From an uncultured Collinsella sp. (GTDB taxonomy: Bacteria > Actinomycetota > Coriobacteriia > Coriobacteriales > Coriobacteriaceae), in contig CATXXF010000001.1 in assembly GCA_958403395.1 (NCBI GenBank), positions 45,332 through 109,331 on the forward strand: DNA of 64,000 nt, written 5' to 3'. The translations under genes and the position numbers were made by a program. Of the stretch, positions 26,084 to 34,916 are shown piece after piece. Each line of letters starts with the position of its first letter. Position 1 is the stretch's first letter. The notes under the pieces were generated by a model that was given only the letters and a program-made list of their open reading frames with translations, searched no databases and had not been told where the DNA came from.

Positions 26084-27862
26084 CTACTCCATGTAGCCAC
26101 CCTGAATGGCGGAAACTGCATGCTCGGTAAAGAACTTGAGCGTGCCGGAGGTATAGCGATTAGCCTTGGGTTTCCAAGCGGCTCGACGCTCGGCCAGGAC
26201 GGCGTCAACCTCGGCCGGCTCCATCTCCTTGCCGGCGATGCCCACGATGGACAGCGAGCGCTCAGGGATGTTGATCTGGATCAGATCGCCTTCCTCGATC
26301 AGGGCAATCGGGCCGCCCACGGCAGCCTCGGGCGAAACGTGACCGATAGCCGGGCCCTTGGAGGCGCCGGAGAAGCGGCCATCGGTGATCAGGGCAATGC
26401 TCGCACCCAGCTCGGGATCGCTGGCGATAGCCTCAGTGGTGTAGAACATCTCGGGCATGCCGGAACCCTTGGGACCCTCATAGCGAATGATAACGGCATC
26501 GCCGGGCTTGACCTCATGCGTCAGGACGGCATGAATGGCGTCCTCCTCGCAGTCGAACGGACGGGCCTTGAGCGTAGCCTGGAACATCTCGCGCGGAACG
26601 ACGGTGTGCTTGACGACGGCACCCTCGGGGGCAAGGTTGCCGTGAAGGATGGCGATGGAACCGTCGGTGCCGAAGGCCTGGTCGAACGGACGGATGATGT
26701 CCTCGCGCTTGAGGTTCCACTTCTCCAGGTAGCGGCCGCACTTCTCGTAGTAACCGTTGTTCTTAAGGTCCTCGAGGTTTTCGCCGAGGGTCTTGCCGGT
26801 GACGGTCATGACATCGAGGTGGAGCATCGACTTGATCTCCTCCATGATGCGCGGCACGCCGCCCGCATAATAGAAGAACTGCGCCGGCCACTCGCCTGCG
26901 GGACGAACGTTGAGCAGGTAGTGGGCGCCACGGTGCAGACGATCGAAGTCGTCGGCGGACATCTCGATGCCAAACTCGCGGGCAATCGCGGGGATGTGCA
27001 GCAGCGAGTTGGTGGAACCGGAGATGGCGCCGTGGACCATGATGAGGTTCTCGAAGGACTCCTTGGTCACGATGTCGCGCGGGCACAGGTTGTGCTCGGA
27101 GAGCCACACGGACTGACGGCCGGCCTCGCGGGCAAACTCGCGCAGGTCGGAGCTGGTAGCGGGCAGCAGGGCGGTACCGGGGAGCATAAGGCCTAGGGCC
27201 TCGGCGGTAACCTGCATGGTCGACGCGGTGCCCATAAACGAGCAGGCGCCGCAGCTGGGGCATGCGTTGTGCTTGGCATACTCAAGCTCCTCGCGGGAAA
27301 TCTCGCCGCGCTCGTAGCGGGCAGAAATCGCGCCGAGCTGCTCCAGGGTCAGCAGGTCGGGGCCTGCATCCATGACACCGCCGGTAACGACGATGGAGGG
27401 GATGTTGATGCGGCCCATGGCCATGAGGTTCGCAGGTAGGCCCTTATCGCAGCTGGCGACAAAGACGCCGGCGTCGAACGGGGTGGCCTTGGCATGGATC
27501 TCGATCATGTTGGCGATCATGTCGCGACTGGGCAGCGAGTAGTTAATGCCGTCGTGGCCCTGGGCCTCGCCGTCGCAGATATCGGTGCAGAAGTAACGGG
27601 CACCGTGACCGCCAGCCTCGGCAACGCCGGCACGGACCTCCTCGACCAACTCAAACAGGCCGGCAGAACCCGGGTGCGAGTCGCCGAACGTCGACTCGAT
27701 AATGACCTGCGGCTTGTCCAGATCCTCGATGGACCAGCCAGAGCCCAGACGCAGCGGGTCCATCTCGGGGCTGATGGTGCGAAACTTGCCGGAACGCGGC
27801 TGCAGCTTGGCAACCAAGTCGGCTGCCTCCTGCTGAATCTGTGCCTTGGTCTTCTCGTCCAT
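26084..27862 (-). CDS. IlvD/Edd-family (di)hydroxy-acid dehydratase
   Basis: 592 residues. The family dehydrates dihydroxy acids or aldonates using an Fe-S cluster. The cluster cysteines are in FVASCDKG and CPSCGACSFMGTAST; the C-terminal half has ITDGRFSGASKGPAIGHVSPEA. The ATG at 27862 has AGAGGAGA upstream. It lies beside a GntP permease and a GntR regulator, not with ilv genes. I therefore favour a sugar-acid dehydratase that yields KDG or a related keto acid, though branched-chain IlvD activity cannot be excluded from the sequence. Confidence 0.85.
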   Translation of the reverse strand: MDEKTKAQIQQEAADLVAKLQPRSGKFRTISPEMDPLRLGSGWSIEDLDKPQVIIESTFGDSHPGSAGLFELVEEVRAGVAEAGGHGARYFCTDICDGEAQGHDGINYSLPSRDMIANMIEIHAKATPFDAGVFVASCDKGLPANLMAMGRINIPSIVVTGGVMDAGPDLLTLEQLGAISARYERGEISREELEYAKHNACPSCGACSFMGTASTMQVTAEALGLMLPGTALLPATSSDLREFAREAGRQSVWLSEHNLCPRDIVTKESFENLIMVHGAISGSTNSLLHIPAIAREFGIEMSADDFDRLHRGAHYLLNVRPAGEWPAQFFYYAGGVPRIMEEIKSMLHLDVMTVTGKTLGENLEDLKNNGYYEKCGRYLEKWNLKREDIIRPFDQAFGTDGSIAILHGNLAPEGAVVKHTVVPREMFQATLKARPFDCEEDAIHAVLTHEVKPGDAVIIRYEGPKGSGMPEMFYTTEAIASDPELGASIALITDGRFSGASKGPAIGHVSPEAAVGGPIALIEEGDLIQINIPERSLSIVGIAGKEMEPAEVDAVLAERRAAWKPKANRYTSGTLKFFTEHAVSAIQGGYME

Positions 27863-27961
27863 GATGTTCTCCTCTTTTGGTTTGAACGGTTGTACCAATC
27901 GTTGGTGATTAAATCTGGTGTAGGTGGTTGCCGAGCGATGCGCTCGGCAAAAGATGCCCGA

Positions 27962-29323
27962 CTAGGCGAAGAACGAGATCACCAGGGCGCAGGCGAGGCC
28001 CGAAAGGCCGATGAGCGTCTCCATAACGGTCCAGGACTTGAGGGTGGTCTTCTCGTCAATCTCCAGGAACGAGGAGCACATCCAAAAACCGGCATCGTTG
28101 ACGTGCGAGAGGGCCGTGGCACCGCCGCAGATGGCAAGACAGATAGCGGCACGCATGAGCACCGAAGCACCGGCAACCGCGGGCATGGCGGCCATAATGC
28201 CCGATGCCATAGTCATAGCGACGATGGAGCTGCCGACAGAGGCACGCACCATGACGGCAATCAAAAAGGCAACAACCACCAAAGGCAGCGGTGAAGCCTC
28301 GAGCATAGGGCCAATAACTTGGCCCAAGCCGCAGTCCTGCAGCATCCAGCGAATGACGCCGCCGCAAGCGATAACCAGCAAGATCATGCCGACGGGCTTA
28401 AGAGAGCGGTCGAGCAAGGCCTTGAGCTCGGCGCCGGAGTAGCCGCGGCGCGCGCCCAGCAGATACATCGCGACGAGCGTGGCGAGCGTCAAAGCGACGA
28501 ACGGCTTGCCCAGGAAGGCGAGAATCGAGGCGAGCTCGGCGGGCATGGGGATATAAGAAGACAGCGTGCCCAGCAAAATCAGACAAAGCGGCGTGAGCAC
28601 GATGGCAAGCACCATGCCAAAGGAGGGAAGCTCCTTTTCGTCGCTCGCGCCCTCGGCAGAGGTAAAGTGCTCCGGAACATCGGTAAAGATGCGACCGCCC
28701 ACGTTGCGGCCCCAGATGACGCCGGCGATCGCCATGGCGATGAAGGCGGTAGGGATACCGACAAGAATCATGGTGCCCAGGTCGACACCGAGCGTGCCGG
28801 CGACCAGAACCGAACCGGCCGAAGGCGGCACAAACGCATAGCCAGCGGCCAGTCCCGCGAGCAGCGCGATGCCGTAGTAGAGCGTCGACTTCTTGGTCTG
28901 GGATGCCACGCTAAACGCAAGTGGGATCAAAACGACCACGCCGGCCTCAAAGAACACCGTAGTGCCGATAACCAGACCGGTAATGCCCAGCGCCCAGCTG
29001 GAATGACCCTGCCCAAAGGTATCGATGAAGGTCTGGGCGATCTTCTTGGCGCCGCCGCTCTCCTCAAGAATCTGGCCAAACATCGAGCCGAGGCCAATGA
29101 GCAGGGCGATGTTTTGCAGCGTGGTTCCCACGCCCTTGGTGACAGTGTCCGCCACCAGGTCGAGCGGCATACCGGCGCCGATGCCGATCGCGAGCGCCGA
29201 GACCATCATCGAAAGCACAGGATGCAGCTTGAACTTAATGATGAGCGCAAGCAGCAGCGCGATGCCCACGATAGCGGCGATGACCAGCCTGGTGGGGTCG
29301 GCCATAAACGTTGGGTCTGACAT
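27962..29323 (-). CDS. GntP-family gluconate/sugar-acid permease
   Basis: 453 residues and about 12 membrane segments. GntP features include GIGAGMPLDLVADTVTKGVG, LGSMFGQILEESGGA and the C-terminal SHVNDAGFW. It imports gluconate-like acids with protons. It is transcribed before the dehydratase gene (99 bases between) and divergent from a GntR regulator, forming an aldonate uptake and catabolism unit. Several TCTGATG elements lie in the intergenic region. Confidence 0.92.
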   Translation of the reverse strand: MSDPTFMADPTRLVIAAIVGIALLLALIIKFKLHPVLSMMVSALAIGIGAGMPLDLVADTVTKGVGTTLQNIALLIGLGSMFGQILEESGGAKKIAQTFIDTFGQGHSSWALGITGLVIGTTVFFEAGVVVLIPLAFSVASQTKKSTLYYGIALLAGLAAGYAFVPPSAGSVLVAGTLGVDLGTMILVGIPTAFIAMAIAGVIWGRNVGGRIFTDVPEHFTSAEGASDEKELPSFGMVLAIVLTPLCLILLGTLSSYIPMPAELASILAFLGKPFVALTLATLVAMYLLGARRGYSGAELKALLDRSLKPVGMILLVIACGGVIRWMLQDCGLGQVIGPMLEASPLPLVVVAFLIAVMVRASVGSSIVAMTMASGIMAAMPAVAGASVLMRAAICLAICGGATALSHVNDAGFWMCSSFLEIDEKTTLKSWTVMETLIGLSGLACALVISFFA

Positions 29324-29337
29324 CTTTCCTCCAATTC

Positions 29338-29537
29338 ATCAGACCTTTTGAATTCGCCTTAGACTATAGCGTGTTTTCAATAGGTCTGATGTTTAAAAAG
29401 GAAACTTTTTTCAAAATACATCTGATGTATTTCCTGAACGATCTGTTTTTGACGGTAAACAGCTACTTACAGCTCTCCATTGTCGGAGCGAACCACCGCG
29501 GCTTCTGTAAATGAGCTAGAATAGCTCTGATGAATTC
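29338..29537. promoter_or_regulatory. TCTGATG elements between gntP and the GntR gene
   Basis: CATCAGACC (from 29338), GGTCTGATG (from 29383), CATCTGATGTA (from 29418) and CTCTGATGAATTC (from 29525) are repeated half-sites in the 233-base divergent region. They are the likely operators of the adjacent FadR-type regulator. Confidence 0.5.
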
Positions 29538-29556
29538 TTTTGATATGAGGTGAAGC

Positions 29557-30249
29557 GTGGCACGAGCCGATTCGGGACTCCCCGAGCAGATAGCAGATAA
29601 AATCATTCAACTGATCCTGGATGAGCATCTTGAGCAAGGCGACCGCCTGCCCAAGGAGGCTGTGCTCGTCGAGCGCCTGGGTGCTGGCAGGAGCACCGTA
29701 CGCGAAGCCATGAAGCTGCTGCAGTCGCGCAACATCGTGCGCATTAAGCAGGGCTCGGGCACCTATGTGGCATCAAACCCCGGCGTTGCCGACGACCCGC
29801 TGGGCTTTACCTTTATCGACGACAAGCAGCGTCTGGCGCGCGACCTACTCGAGGTGCGCTTTATGATCGAGCCGCAGATTGCACGCATGGCAGCCGAGCA
29901 CGCAACCAACGACCAGGTCGTCTGTATCAAAGAGCTCTGCGACGAATCCGAGCGCCTGGCCGAGGCCGGTGAGGATTACTCCGCCGCCGACACCGCGTTC
30001 CACAATGCCATTGCCGAGAGCTCCGGAAACCTCGTCGTTCCCCGCCTAATGGGCGTGCTCAAGGCGTCTGTCCCCCTGTTTATTGACGTGACCGGCAAAA
30101 AGCTGGTTGAGGAGACCATCCGCACCCACCGTGGCGTGGCCGACGCCATCGCCGCGCGCAATCCCACCGCAGCGCACGATGCGATGTATTTGCATCTGGT
30201 GTACAACCGCAACATGATCGCAGAGGGCACGCAGGAACAGAGCGAATAA
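29557..30249 (+). CDS. FadR-type GntR regulator of the aldonate unit
   Basis: 230 residues. It starts at GTG with GAGGTGA upstream. The winged helix (IADKIIQLILDEH, GAGRSTVREAMKLLQ, GSGTYVAS) is followed by an FCD domain with metal-site residues (DTAFHNAIAESSGN and THRGVADAI). It is divergent from gntP and upstream of kduD. By location it should respond to a sugar acid and control the gntP-dehydratase unit. Confidence 0.9.
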   Translation: MARADSGLPEQIADKIIQLILDEHLEQGDRLPKEAVLVERLGAGRSTVREAMKLLQSRNIVRIKQGSGTYVASNPGVADDPLGFTFIDDKQRLARDLLEVRFMIEPQIARMAAEHATNDQVVCIKELCDESERLAEAGEDYSAADTAFHNAIAESSGNLVVPRLMGVLKASVPLFIDVTGKKLVEETIRTHRGVADAIAARNPTAAHDAMYLHLVYNRNMIAEGTQEQSE

Positions 30250-30290
30250 ACGTCCGCGCGGCAAGGGCGAGATCACCGTTTACCTTTTAA

Positions 30291-30306
30291 AAGTGAACGT
30301 TCACCT
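30291..30306. promoter_or_regulatory. GTGAACGTTCAC palindrome before kduD
   Basis: AGTGAACGTTCACC centres at 30298/30299, 105 bases before kduD. A further half-site (GATGAACGTTT) lies at 30382-30392. Both match the uronate-regulon palindrome. Confidence 0.65.
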
Positions 30307-30409
30307 GATTTTAGGAGAATCTGATTTTTAAATCCTCCTCTTCTCCTATACTGACCTTGTATGAAAAGCAAGACTTATATAGATGAACGTTTCTTTTGAA
30401 AGGATCGCT

Positions 30410-31219
30410 ATGTCTGATCTTATGGACAGCTTCCGTCTGGACGGCAAGGTCGCACTGGTAACCGGCGCCACCTATGGCATTGGCATGGCCATCGCCGAGG
30501 CGCTCGGAGAGGCCGGCGCCAAGATCGCCTTTAACGCACGTCACGCCGACAAGGTAGCCGAGGCCGAGAAGCACTACCGCGAGCTGGGCTTTGAGGCTCA
30601 TGGTTACGTGGCAGACGTCACCGACGAGGCCGTCGTCGCCGAGCTCATCGCCAAGATCGAGGCCGACTTTGGCACCACGCCCGACATCCTGGTCAACAAC
30701 GCCGGCGTTATCCAGCGTACCCCGATGCTCGACATGAGCGCCGAGGACTTCCGCCGCGTCGTCGATATCGACCTCAACGCACCGTTTATCGTGTCCAAGG
30801 CCTGCCTGCCCGGCATGATCGCCAAGGGCCACGGCAAGATCATCAACATCTGCTCGATGATGAGCGAGCTGGGCCGCGAGACCATCGCCGGCTATGCCGC
30901 GGCCAAGGGCGGACTCAAGATGCTCACCAAGAACATCTGCTCGGAGTTTGGCGAGGCCAATATCCAGTGCAACGGCATTGGACCCGGCTACATCGCCACG
31001 CCGCAGACCGCACCGCTGCGCGAGACGCAGCCCGACGGCAGCCGCCACCCGTTTGACCAGTTCATCATTGCCAAGACGCCGGCCGCCCGTTGGGGCACGC
31101 CCGAGGATCTGAAGGGCCCCGCCGTGTTCTTGGCTTCCGACGCGTCGAACTTCGTCAACGGCCACATCCTCTACGTCGACGGCGGAATCTTGGCCTACAT
31201 CGGCAAGCAGCCTCAATAA
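30410..31219 (+). CDS. kduD: KduD/DhuD-type 2-keto-3-deoxygluconate 5-dehydrogenase
   Basis: 269 residues, a classical short-chain dehydrogenase: TGATYGIG for NAD(P) binding (about 20-27), NNAG, and the catalytic Ser plus YAAAKGG. It reduces 2,5-diketo-3-deoxygluconate to KDG, the last step for unsaturated uronates. Length and motifs also fit gluconate 5-dehydrogenase. The next gene is an RpiB-type isomerase, which favours the unsaturated-uronate route. The start has GAAAGGA upstream. Confidence 0.85.
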   Translation: MSDLMDSFRLDGKVALVTGATYGIGMAIAEALGEAGAKIAFNARHADKVAEAEKHYRELGFEAHGYVADVTDEAVVAELIAKIEADFGTTPDILVNNAGVIQRTPMLDMSAEDFRRVVDIDLNAPFIVSKACLPGMIAKGHGKIINICSMMSELGRETIAGYAAAKGGLKMLTKNICSEFGEANIQCNGIGPGYIATPQTAPLRETQPDGSRHPFDQFIIAKTPAARWGTPEDLKGPAVFLASDASNFVNGHILYVDGGILAYIGKQPQ

Positions 31220-31269
31220 GCGTCGCCGCAACTGCCCATATCAGGTTTCATCCACTCGTTTTTCATTTG

Positions 31270-31337
31270 AGTTGCGGTGAGATAAGGATTGGTTTTGGCT
31301 TCTATCAGGCAAAACAGTCCGTATTTCACCGCAAGTT
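31270..31337. repeat. Palindromic repeat family, copy 3
   Basis: AGTTGCGGTGAGATA at 31270-31284 and TATTTCACCGCAA at 31322-31334 are the conserved ends. The inner arms are decayed (GGTTTTGG against GCAAAACAG). It lies between kduD and the next gene of the same strand. Confidence 0.75.
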
Positions 31338-31359
31338 AGAAATAGAAAGGTAATTCGCA

Positions 31360-32001
31360 ATGAAGATCGCTCTGATCAATGAGAACTCTCAGAACTCCAA
31401 GAACCCCATGATCGAGGCTGCCCTTAAGAAGGTTGTCGAGCCCATGGGCCACACCGTCTTTAACTATGGCATGTATGCCGACGCCGACTCCAAGCCCCTC
31501 ACCTACGTGCAGAACGGCATCCTGGCCGCCGTGCTGCTCAACTCCGGCGCCGCCGACTACGTCGTGACCGGCTGTGGCACCGGCGAGGGCGCCATGCTCG
31601 CCTGCAACTCCTTCCCCGGCGTGCTGTGCGGCCATGTTGCCGACCCGCTCGATGCCTACACCTTTGCCCAGGTCAACGACGGTAACGCTGTCGCCATGCC
31701 CTTCGCCCTCAAGAACGGCTGGGGCCAGGAGCTCAACCTCGAGTACACCTTTGAGAAGCTCTTTGGCTTTGGTTCGGGCAACGGCTATCCTGCCGAGCGT
31801 GTTGAGCCCGAGCAGCGCAACAAGAAGATCCTCGACGGCGTCCGCGCTGTGACCATGCGTCCGCTCGTCGACGTCCTGGGCGAGATCGATCAGGACCTGG
31901 TGAAGGGCGCACTTGCCGGCGAGCACTTCCAGGAGTACTTCTTTGCCAACGCCACCGACGAGGCCATCATCGCCAAGGTCAAGAAGATCCTGGGCCTCTA
32001 A
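31360..32001 (+). CDS. dhuI: RpiB/LacAB-family isomerase, probable DhuI
   Basis: 213 residues. The RpiB fold shows an N-terminal MKIALINENS, the loop DYVVTGCGTGEGAMLACN and a C-terminal region longer than in true RpiB. In streptococci a member of this family, DhuI, isomerises 4-deoxy-L-threo-5-hexosulose uronate and works with DhuD, the KduD counterpart. Here it follows a KduD-type gene and the window holds no KduI-type isomerase, so DhuI is the best call. A ribose-5-phosphate isomerase role is the alternative. Confidence 0.75.
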   Translation: MKIALINENSQNSKNPMIEAALKKVVEPMGHTVFNYGMYADADSKPLTYVQNGILAAVLLNSGAADYVVTGCGTGEGAMLACNSFPGVLCGHVADPLDAYTFAQVNDGNAVAMPFALKNGWGQELNLEYTFEKLFGFGSGNGYPAERVEPEQRNKKILDGVRAVTMRPLVDVLGEIDQDLVKGALAGEHFQEYFFANATDEAIIAKVKKILGL

Positions 32002-32027
32002 TCGCACGACTCATTGCAGCTAACGCA

Positions 32028-32068
32028 AGCGGCGGTCGTCCCACGTACGGGACGACCGCCGCTTTTTG
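32028..32068 (+). terminator. Intrinsic terminator of the kduD-dhuI unit
   Basis: A perfect 15-bp stem (32028-32042 with 32049-32063), 6-base loop and trailing TTTT. Confidence 0.95.
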
Positions 32069-32119
32069 CTGTCTACCGACTGACGCCGCGGGGACAGGCC
32101 CCATGCACCAAGGGATTAA

Positions 32120-34069
32120 CTAGAGCTCGCAGGCAATCTTGTAGCCGTCGCCGATGGCGTCGCGGATGTTGCCGCACTTGTTGGCATCACCCAACACGTG
32201 GGTGGTAACGCCGGCTGCAGCAAGGTCGTCGGCCAACTTGGTATTGGGACGATAGCCCATGGCAAGTACCAGCGTATCGGCATCGGCGATGGTGTGGACC
32301 TCGCCGTCCTTCTCGTAGCTGATGGCATCCTCGGTAATCTCGGTCACCTTGGCCTCGGTCAGCACGTGAACGCCCTTGGAGAGCATGCGCGTGATGAGCA
32401 CCGCGCGACCGGCGCCGCCCTCGTTGGCGGCGAGCGTCTTGGTCATCTCGATGACGGTGACGTCGCGATTGGCCGGCGACAGATCGTTGACCAACGGGGC
32501 CAGGTAGTCGGCCGTCTCGCAACCGACGGTGCCGCCGCCCACGATGACAATCTTCTTGCCCGGGAAAGCCTTGCCGCCCAACAGGTCGTCAGCCGTCATG
32601 ACCTGCTTAAATCCCTGCATGAAGGCCGGGGCGATGGGCTCGGCGCCATAGGCCAGGACAACCTCGTAGCCCGCGTAGTCACGCTGAATGTCCTCGGCAG
32701 TAAGCTCGGTGCCAAATACGCACTTCACGCCCGCCTCAGCAAGACGGCGATACTGATACTTGATCACACGGGTGAGTTCCTGCTTTGCCGGCGGAACGGC
32801 TGCGATACGCATCTCGCCGCCCGGTTCGTCCTGCTTGTCCACGAGCACCACGTTGTGGCCGCGCTTGGCGGCAATGAACGCCGCCTCCATGCCCGCAGGA
32901 CCAGCGCCCACAACGAGCACGTTCTTGGCCTCGGCGGCAGGCTCGTAGCCAGCCTCGTCGCGCTCCACGTCCGGATTAACGGTGCAGGAGATGCGTTTGC
33001 CAAACATAATGCCGTTCAGACAGCGCAGGCAGCCAATGCAGGGGCGAATATCGTCGGCGTTGCCGGCAGCGGCCTTGTTGCAGAACTCGGCATCACACAG
33101 ATTGGCGCGGCCCATCATGCAGATGTCGGCGGCACCGTCCTCGATCAGCTCCTCGGCGATCCAAGCCTCGTTAATGCGTCCGACGGTGGCAACGGGAATG
33201 TTGACGTGCTTTTTGATCTCGCGCGAGCAGGCGGCATGCGAGGCCTGCTGAGTACCGGCGGCGGGAATTGCGGAACCGCGCTTGATGGTGGTACCGCCCG
33301 ACGCGTGAATCATGTCGACGCCGGCCTTCTCCAAGCGACGCGAGACATAGATCATGTCGTTGAGGGTCAGGCCGCCATCGGTGTACTCATCGCCCGAGAT
33401 GCGGACGTCGATGATAAAGTCCTTGCCGCAGCGCTCGCGAATCTCGGCGATGACCTCGAGCAAAAAGCGCATGCGGGCGTCGAGCGAGCCGCCGTACTCA
33501 TCGGTACGCTTGTTATAGAGCGGGGTCAAGAAACCGCCGAGCATGCCGTGGGCGTGCGCCGCATGGACCTCGACGCCATCGACACCGGCCTTCTGCATAC
33601 GCACGGCAGCGTCGCCAAACTGATGCGTGAGCTCGTGAATCTCATCGACCGTAATGGGGCGCGGCGCCTCGCGGGCATAGGACGGGCCCACAAAGGACGG
33701 AGCGATCAGGCGCGGCGTACCCGGAATGTTAAAGGCCATGTAGGCGGGGTGGAAGAGCTGCGGCATGATCTTGCAGCCATACTCATGCACGGCGGCGGCG
33801 AGCTTTTCCCAGCCAGGGATAAACGTGTCGTCGTAGCAGCACATGTCACCCGGCAGATAGGTATAGGTGGGCTCGACCGTCACGACCTCGGTAATGATGA
33901 GGCCCACGCCGCCCTTGGCGCGGGCACGGTAATGATCGACCAAGTCGTCGGTCACATAGCCATGATCGGCCAGGTTGGTGGACACCGGCGGCATAAAGAC
34001 GCGGTTCTTGACCTCGGTCGTACCGACCTTGATCGGACTAAAGAGCATCGGGTAGGCGGAGGACTCCAT
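32120..34069 (-). CDS. Old-yellow-enzyme-type NADH:flavin oxidoreductase (FadH-like)
   Basis: 649 residues. An FMN TIM barrel (about 1-340) has HAAHAHGMLGGFL with catalytic-type His residues. A 4Fe-4S site follows (CIGCLRCLNGIMF...C, about 345-365), then FAD and NAD(P) Rossmann domains (VVGAGPAGMEAA and IVGGGTVGCETAD). This is the layout of 2,4-dienoyl-CoA reductase and of gut enzymes that reduce bile acids, flavonoids or enoates. It stands alone on the minus strand. The substrate cannot be assigned. Confidence 0.9.
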   Translation of the reverse strand: MESSAYPMLFSPIKVGTTEVKNRVFMPPVSTNLADHGYVTDDLVDHYRARAKGGVGLIITEVVTVEPTYTYLPGDMCCYDDTFIPGWEKLAAAVHEYGCKIMPQLFHPAYMAFNIPGTPRLIAPSFVGPSYAREAPRPITVDEIHELTHQFGDAAVRMQKAGVDGVEVHAAHAHGMLGGFLTPLYNKRTDEYGGSLDARMRFLLEVIAEIRERCGKDFIIDVRISGDEYTDGGLTLNDMIYVSRRLEKAGVDMIHASGGTTIKRGSAIPAAGTQQASHAACSREIKKHVNIPVATVGRINEAWIAEELIEDGAADICMMGRANLCDAEFCNKAAAGNADDIRPCIGCLRCLNGIMFGKRISCTVNPDVERDEAGYEPAAEAKNVLVVGAGPAGMEAAFIAAKRGHNVVLVDKQDEPGGEMRIAAVPPAKQELTRVIKYQYRRLAEAGVKCVFGTELTAEDIQRDYAGYEVVLAYGAEPIAPAFMQGFKQVMTADDLLGGKAFPGKKIVIVGGGTVGCETADYLAPLVNDLSPANRDVTVIEMTKTLAANEGGAGRAVLITRMLSKGVHVLTEAKVTEITEDAISYEKDGEVHTIADADTLVLAMGYRPNTKLADDLAAAGVTTHVLGDANKCGNIRDAIGDGYKIACEL

Positions 34070-34183
34070 ACAGGGTTCCTTTCATTTGAGCCGCTCGGCG
34101 GCAGTTGCTGACGTACCTATCGTACCATCAACCGCGCAGCACCCGACCGTGCGCGTTCCCCCAGCCTCTGCTCAACCCCAAAA

Positions 34184-34296
34184 AGTTGCGGTGAAATACG
34201 GGGCAGCCGAGGCTTTTGACAGCCAAGACAGTCCGTATTTCACCGCAACTGATGGGCGGAGTGGAATTGAGGGCTCAGATAGTCAGTCATGCCCTC
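34184..34296. repeat. Left direct repeat flanking kdp (contains palindrome copy 4)
   Basis: Palindrome copy 4 (34184-34250; perfect 18-bp end arms) continues to 34296 in sequence similar to 42600-42712. By hand I count 95 identities in 113 with no gap. On the minus strand 34267-34296 reads EGMTDYLSPQ, matching the EGMTTYLGL end of the GltD-like protein at 42683. It is therefore a fragment of the 3' end of a GltD-like gene. It lies between the kdpC stop and the oxidoreductase start. Confidence 0.75.
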
Positions 34297-34313
34297 ATCC
34301 GCCGCTCCTTCAC

Positions 34314-34904
34314 CTACAGCACGCCGTCCAGCATAAGGTTCACCTTGAGCACGTTGACCGTGGGCTCGCCGAACACGCCGAGGAAACGACCCTTGGTGCA
34401 CGCGGCGATGATGTCGTGCACCTCGTCCTCACTTTTGCCCGTGGCTTTGGCAAGGCGCGGGACCTGGTACTCGGCGGCATCCGGAGAGATCTCCGGGTCG
34501 AGGCCGGACCCCGAACACGTCACCAGGTCGACGGGCACAGCGTCCATATCGGCATCGGGATTGGCGGCGCGAATCTTCTTCACGCGCGCATCTATCAGCT
34601 GCCGATACTCCTCACTCGCCGGGGACAGGTTGGACGGGGCACCATACGCCATGAGTTCGCCGTCTTCGCCTTCGACAATTGACACGTTCTGGATACGACC
34701 CCACATGTGGGCTTCATCATCGAAGTTCTGGCCGATGAGCTCGGAACCCACAACCTTGCCGTCGACCGTAATAAGCGATCCGTTCGCCTGGTACGGAAAC
34801 GCAAGCTGCGCGACGCCGGTCACCACGAGCGTGTATCCCAGGCCGCAGACGATGGTAAACAGCGCGAACACGCCAAGTGCGCGCGATGCGATACCTTTGA
34901 ACAT
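34314..34904 (-). CDS. kdpC: Potassium-transporting ATPase subunit C
   Basis: 196 residues: one N-terminal membrane segment (about 10-32), then an extracytoplasmic domain with GSELIGQNF and the conserved DLVTCSGSGLDPEISP...Q..R.A. KdpC binds nucleotide and stabilises the KdpFABC pump. It starts 12 bases after kdpB. The stop is 18 bases from the left direct repeat. Confidence 0.96.
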   Translation of the reverse strand: MFKGIASRALGVFALFTIVCGLGYTLVVTGVAQLAFPYQANGSLITVDGKVVGSELIGQNFDDEAHMWGRIQNVSIVEGEDGELMAYGAPSNLSPASEEYRQLIDARVKKIRAANPDADMDAVPVDLVTCSGSGLDPEISPDAAEYQVPRLAKATGKSEDEVHDIIAACTKGRFLGVFGEPTVNVLKVNLMLDGVL

Positions 34905-34916
34905 ACAAACCTCCGT

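Noticed and set aside
26084..27862. Branched-chain amino acid gene ilvD as a firm call
   Set aside because: The family fits, but the GntP permease and GntR neighbours point to sugar acids, so only the family is stated.
29311..29514. 67-codon hydrophobic frame between gntP and the GntR gene
   Set aside because: Lies over the promoter and operator region; low-complexity hydrophobic translation of AT-rich DNA.
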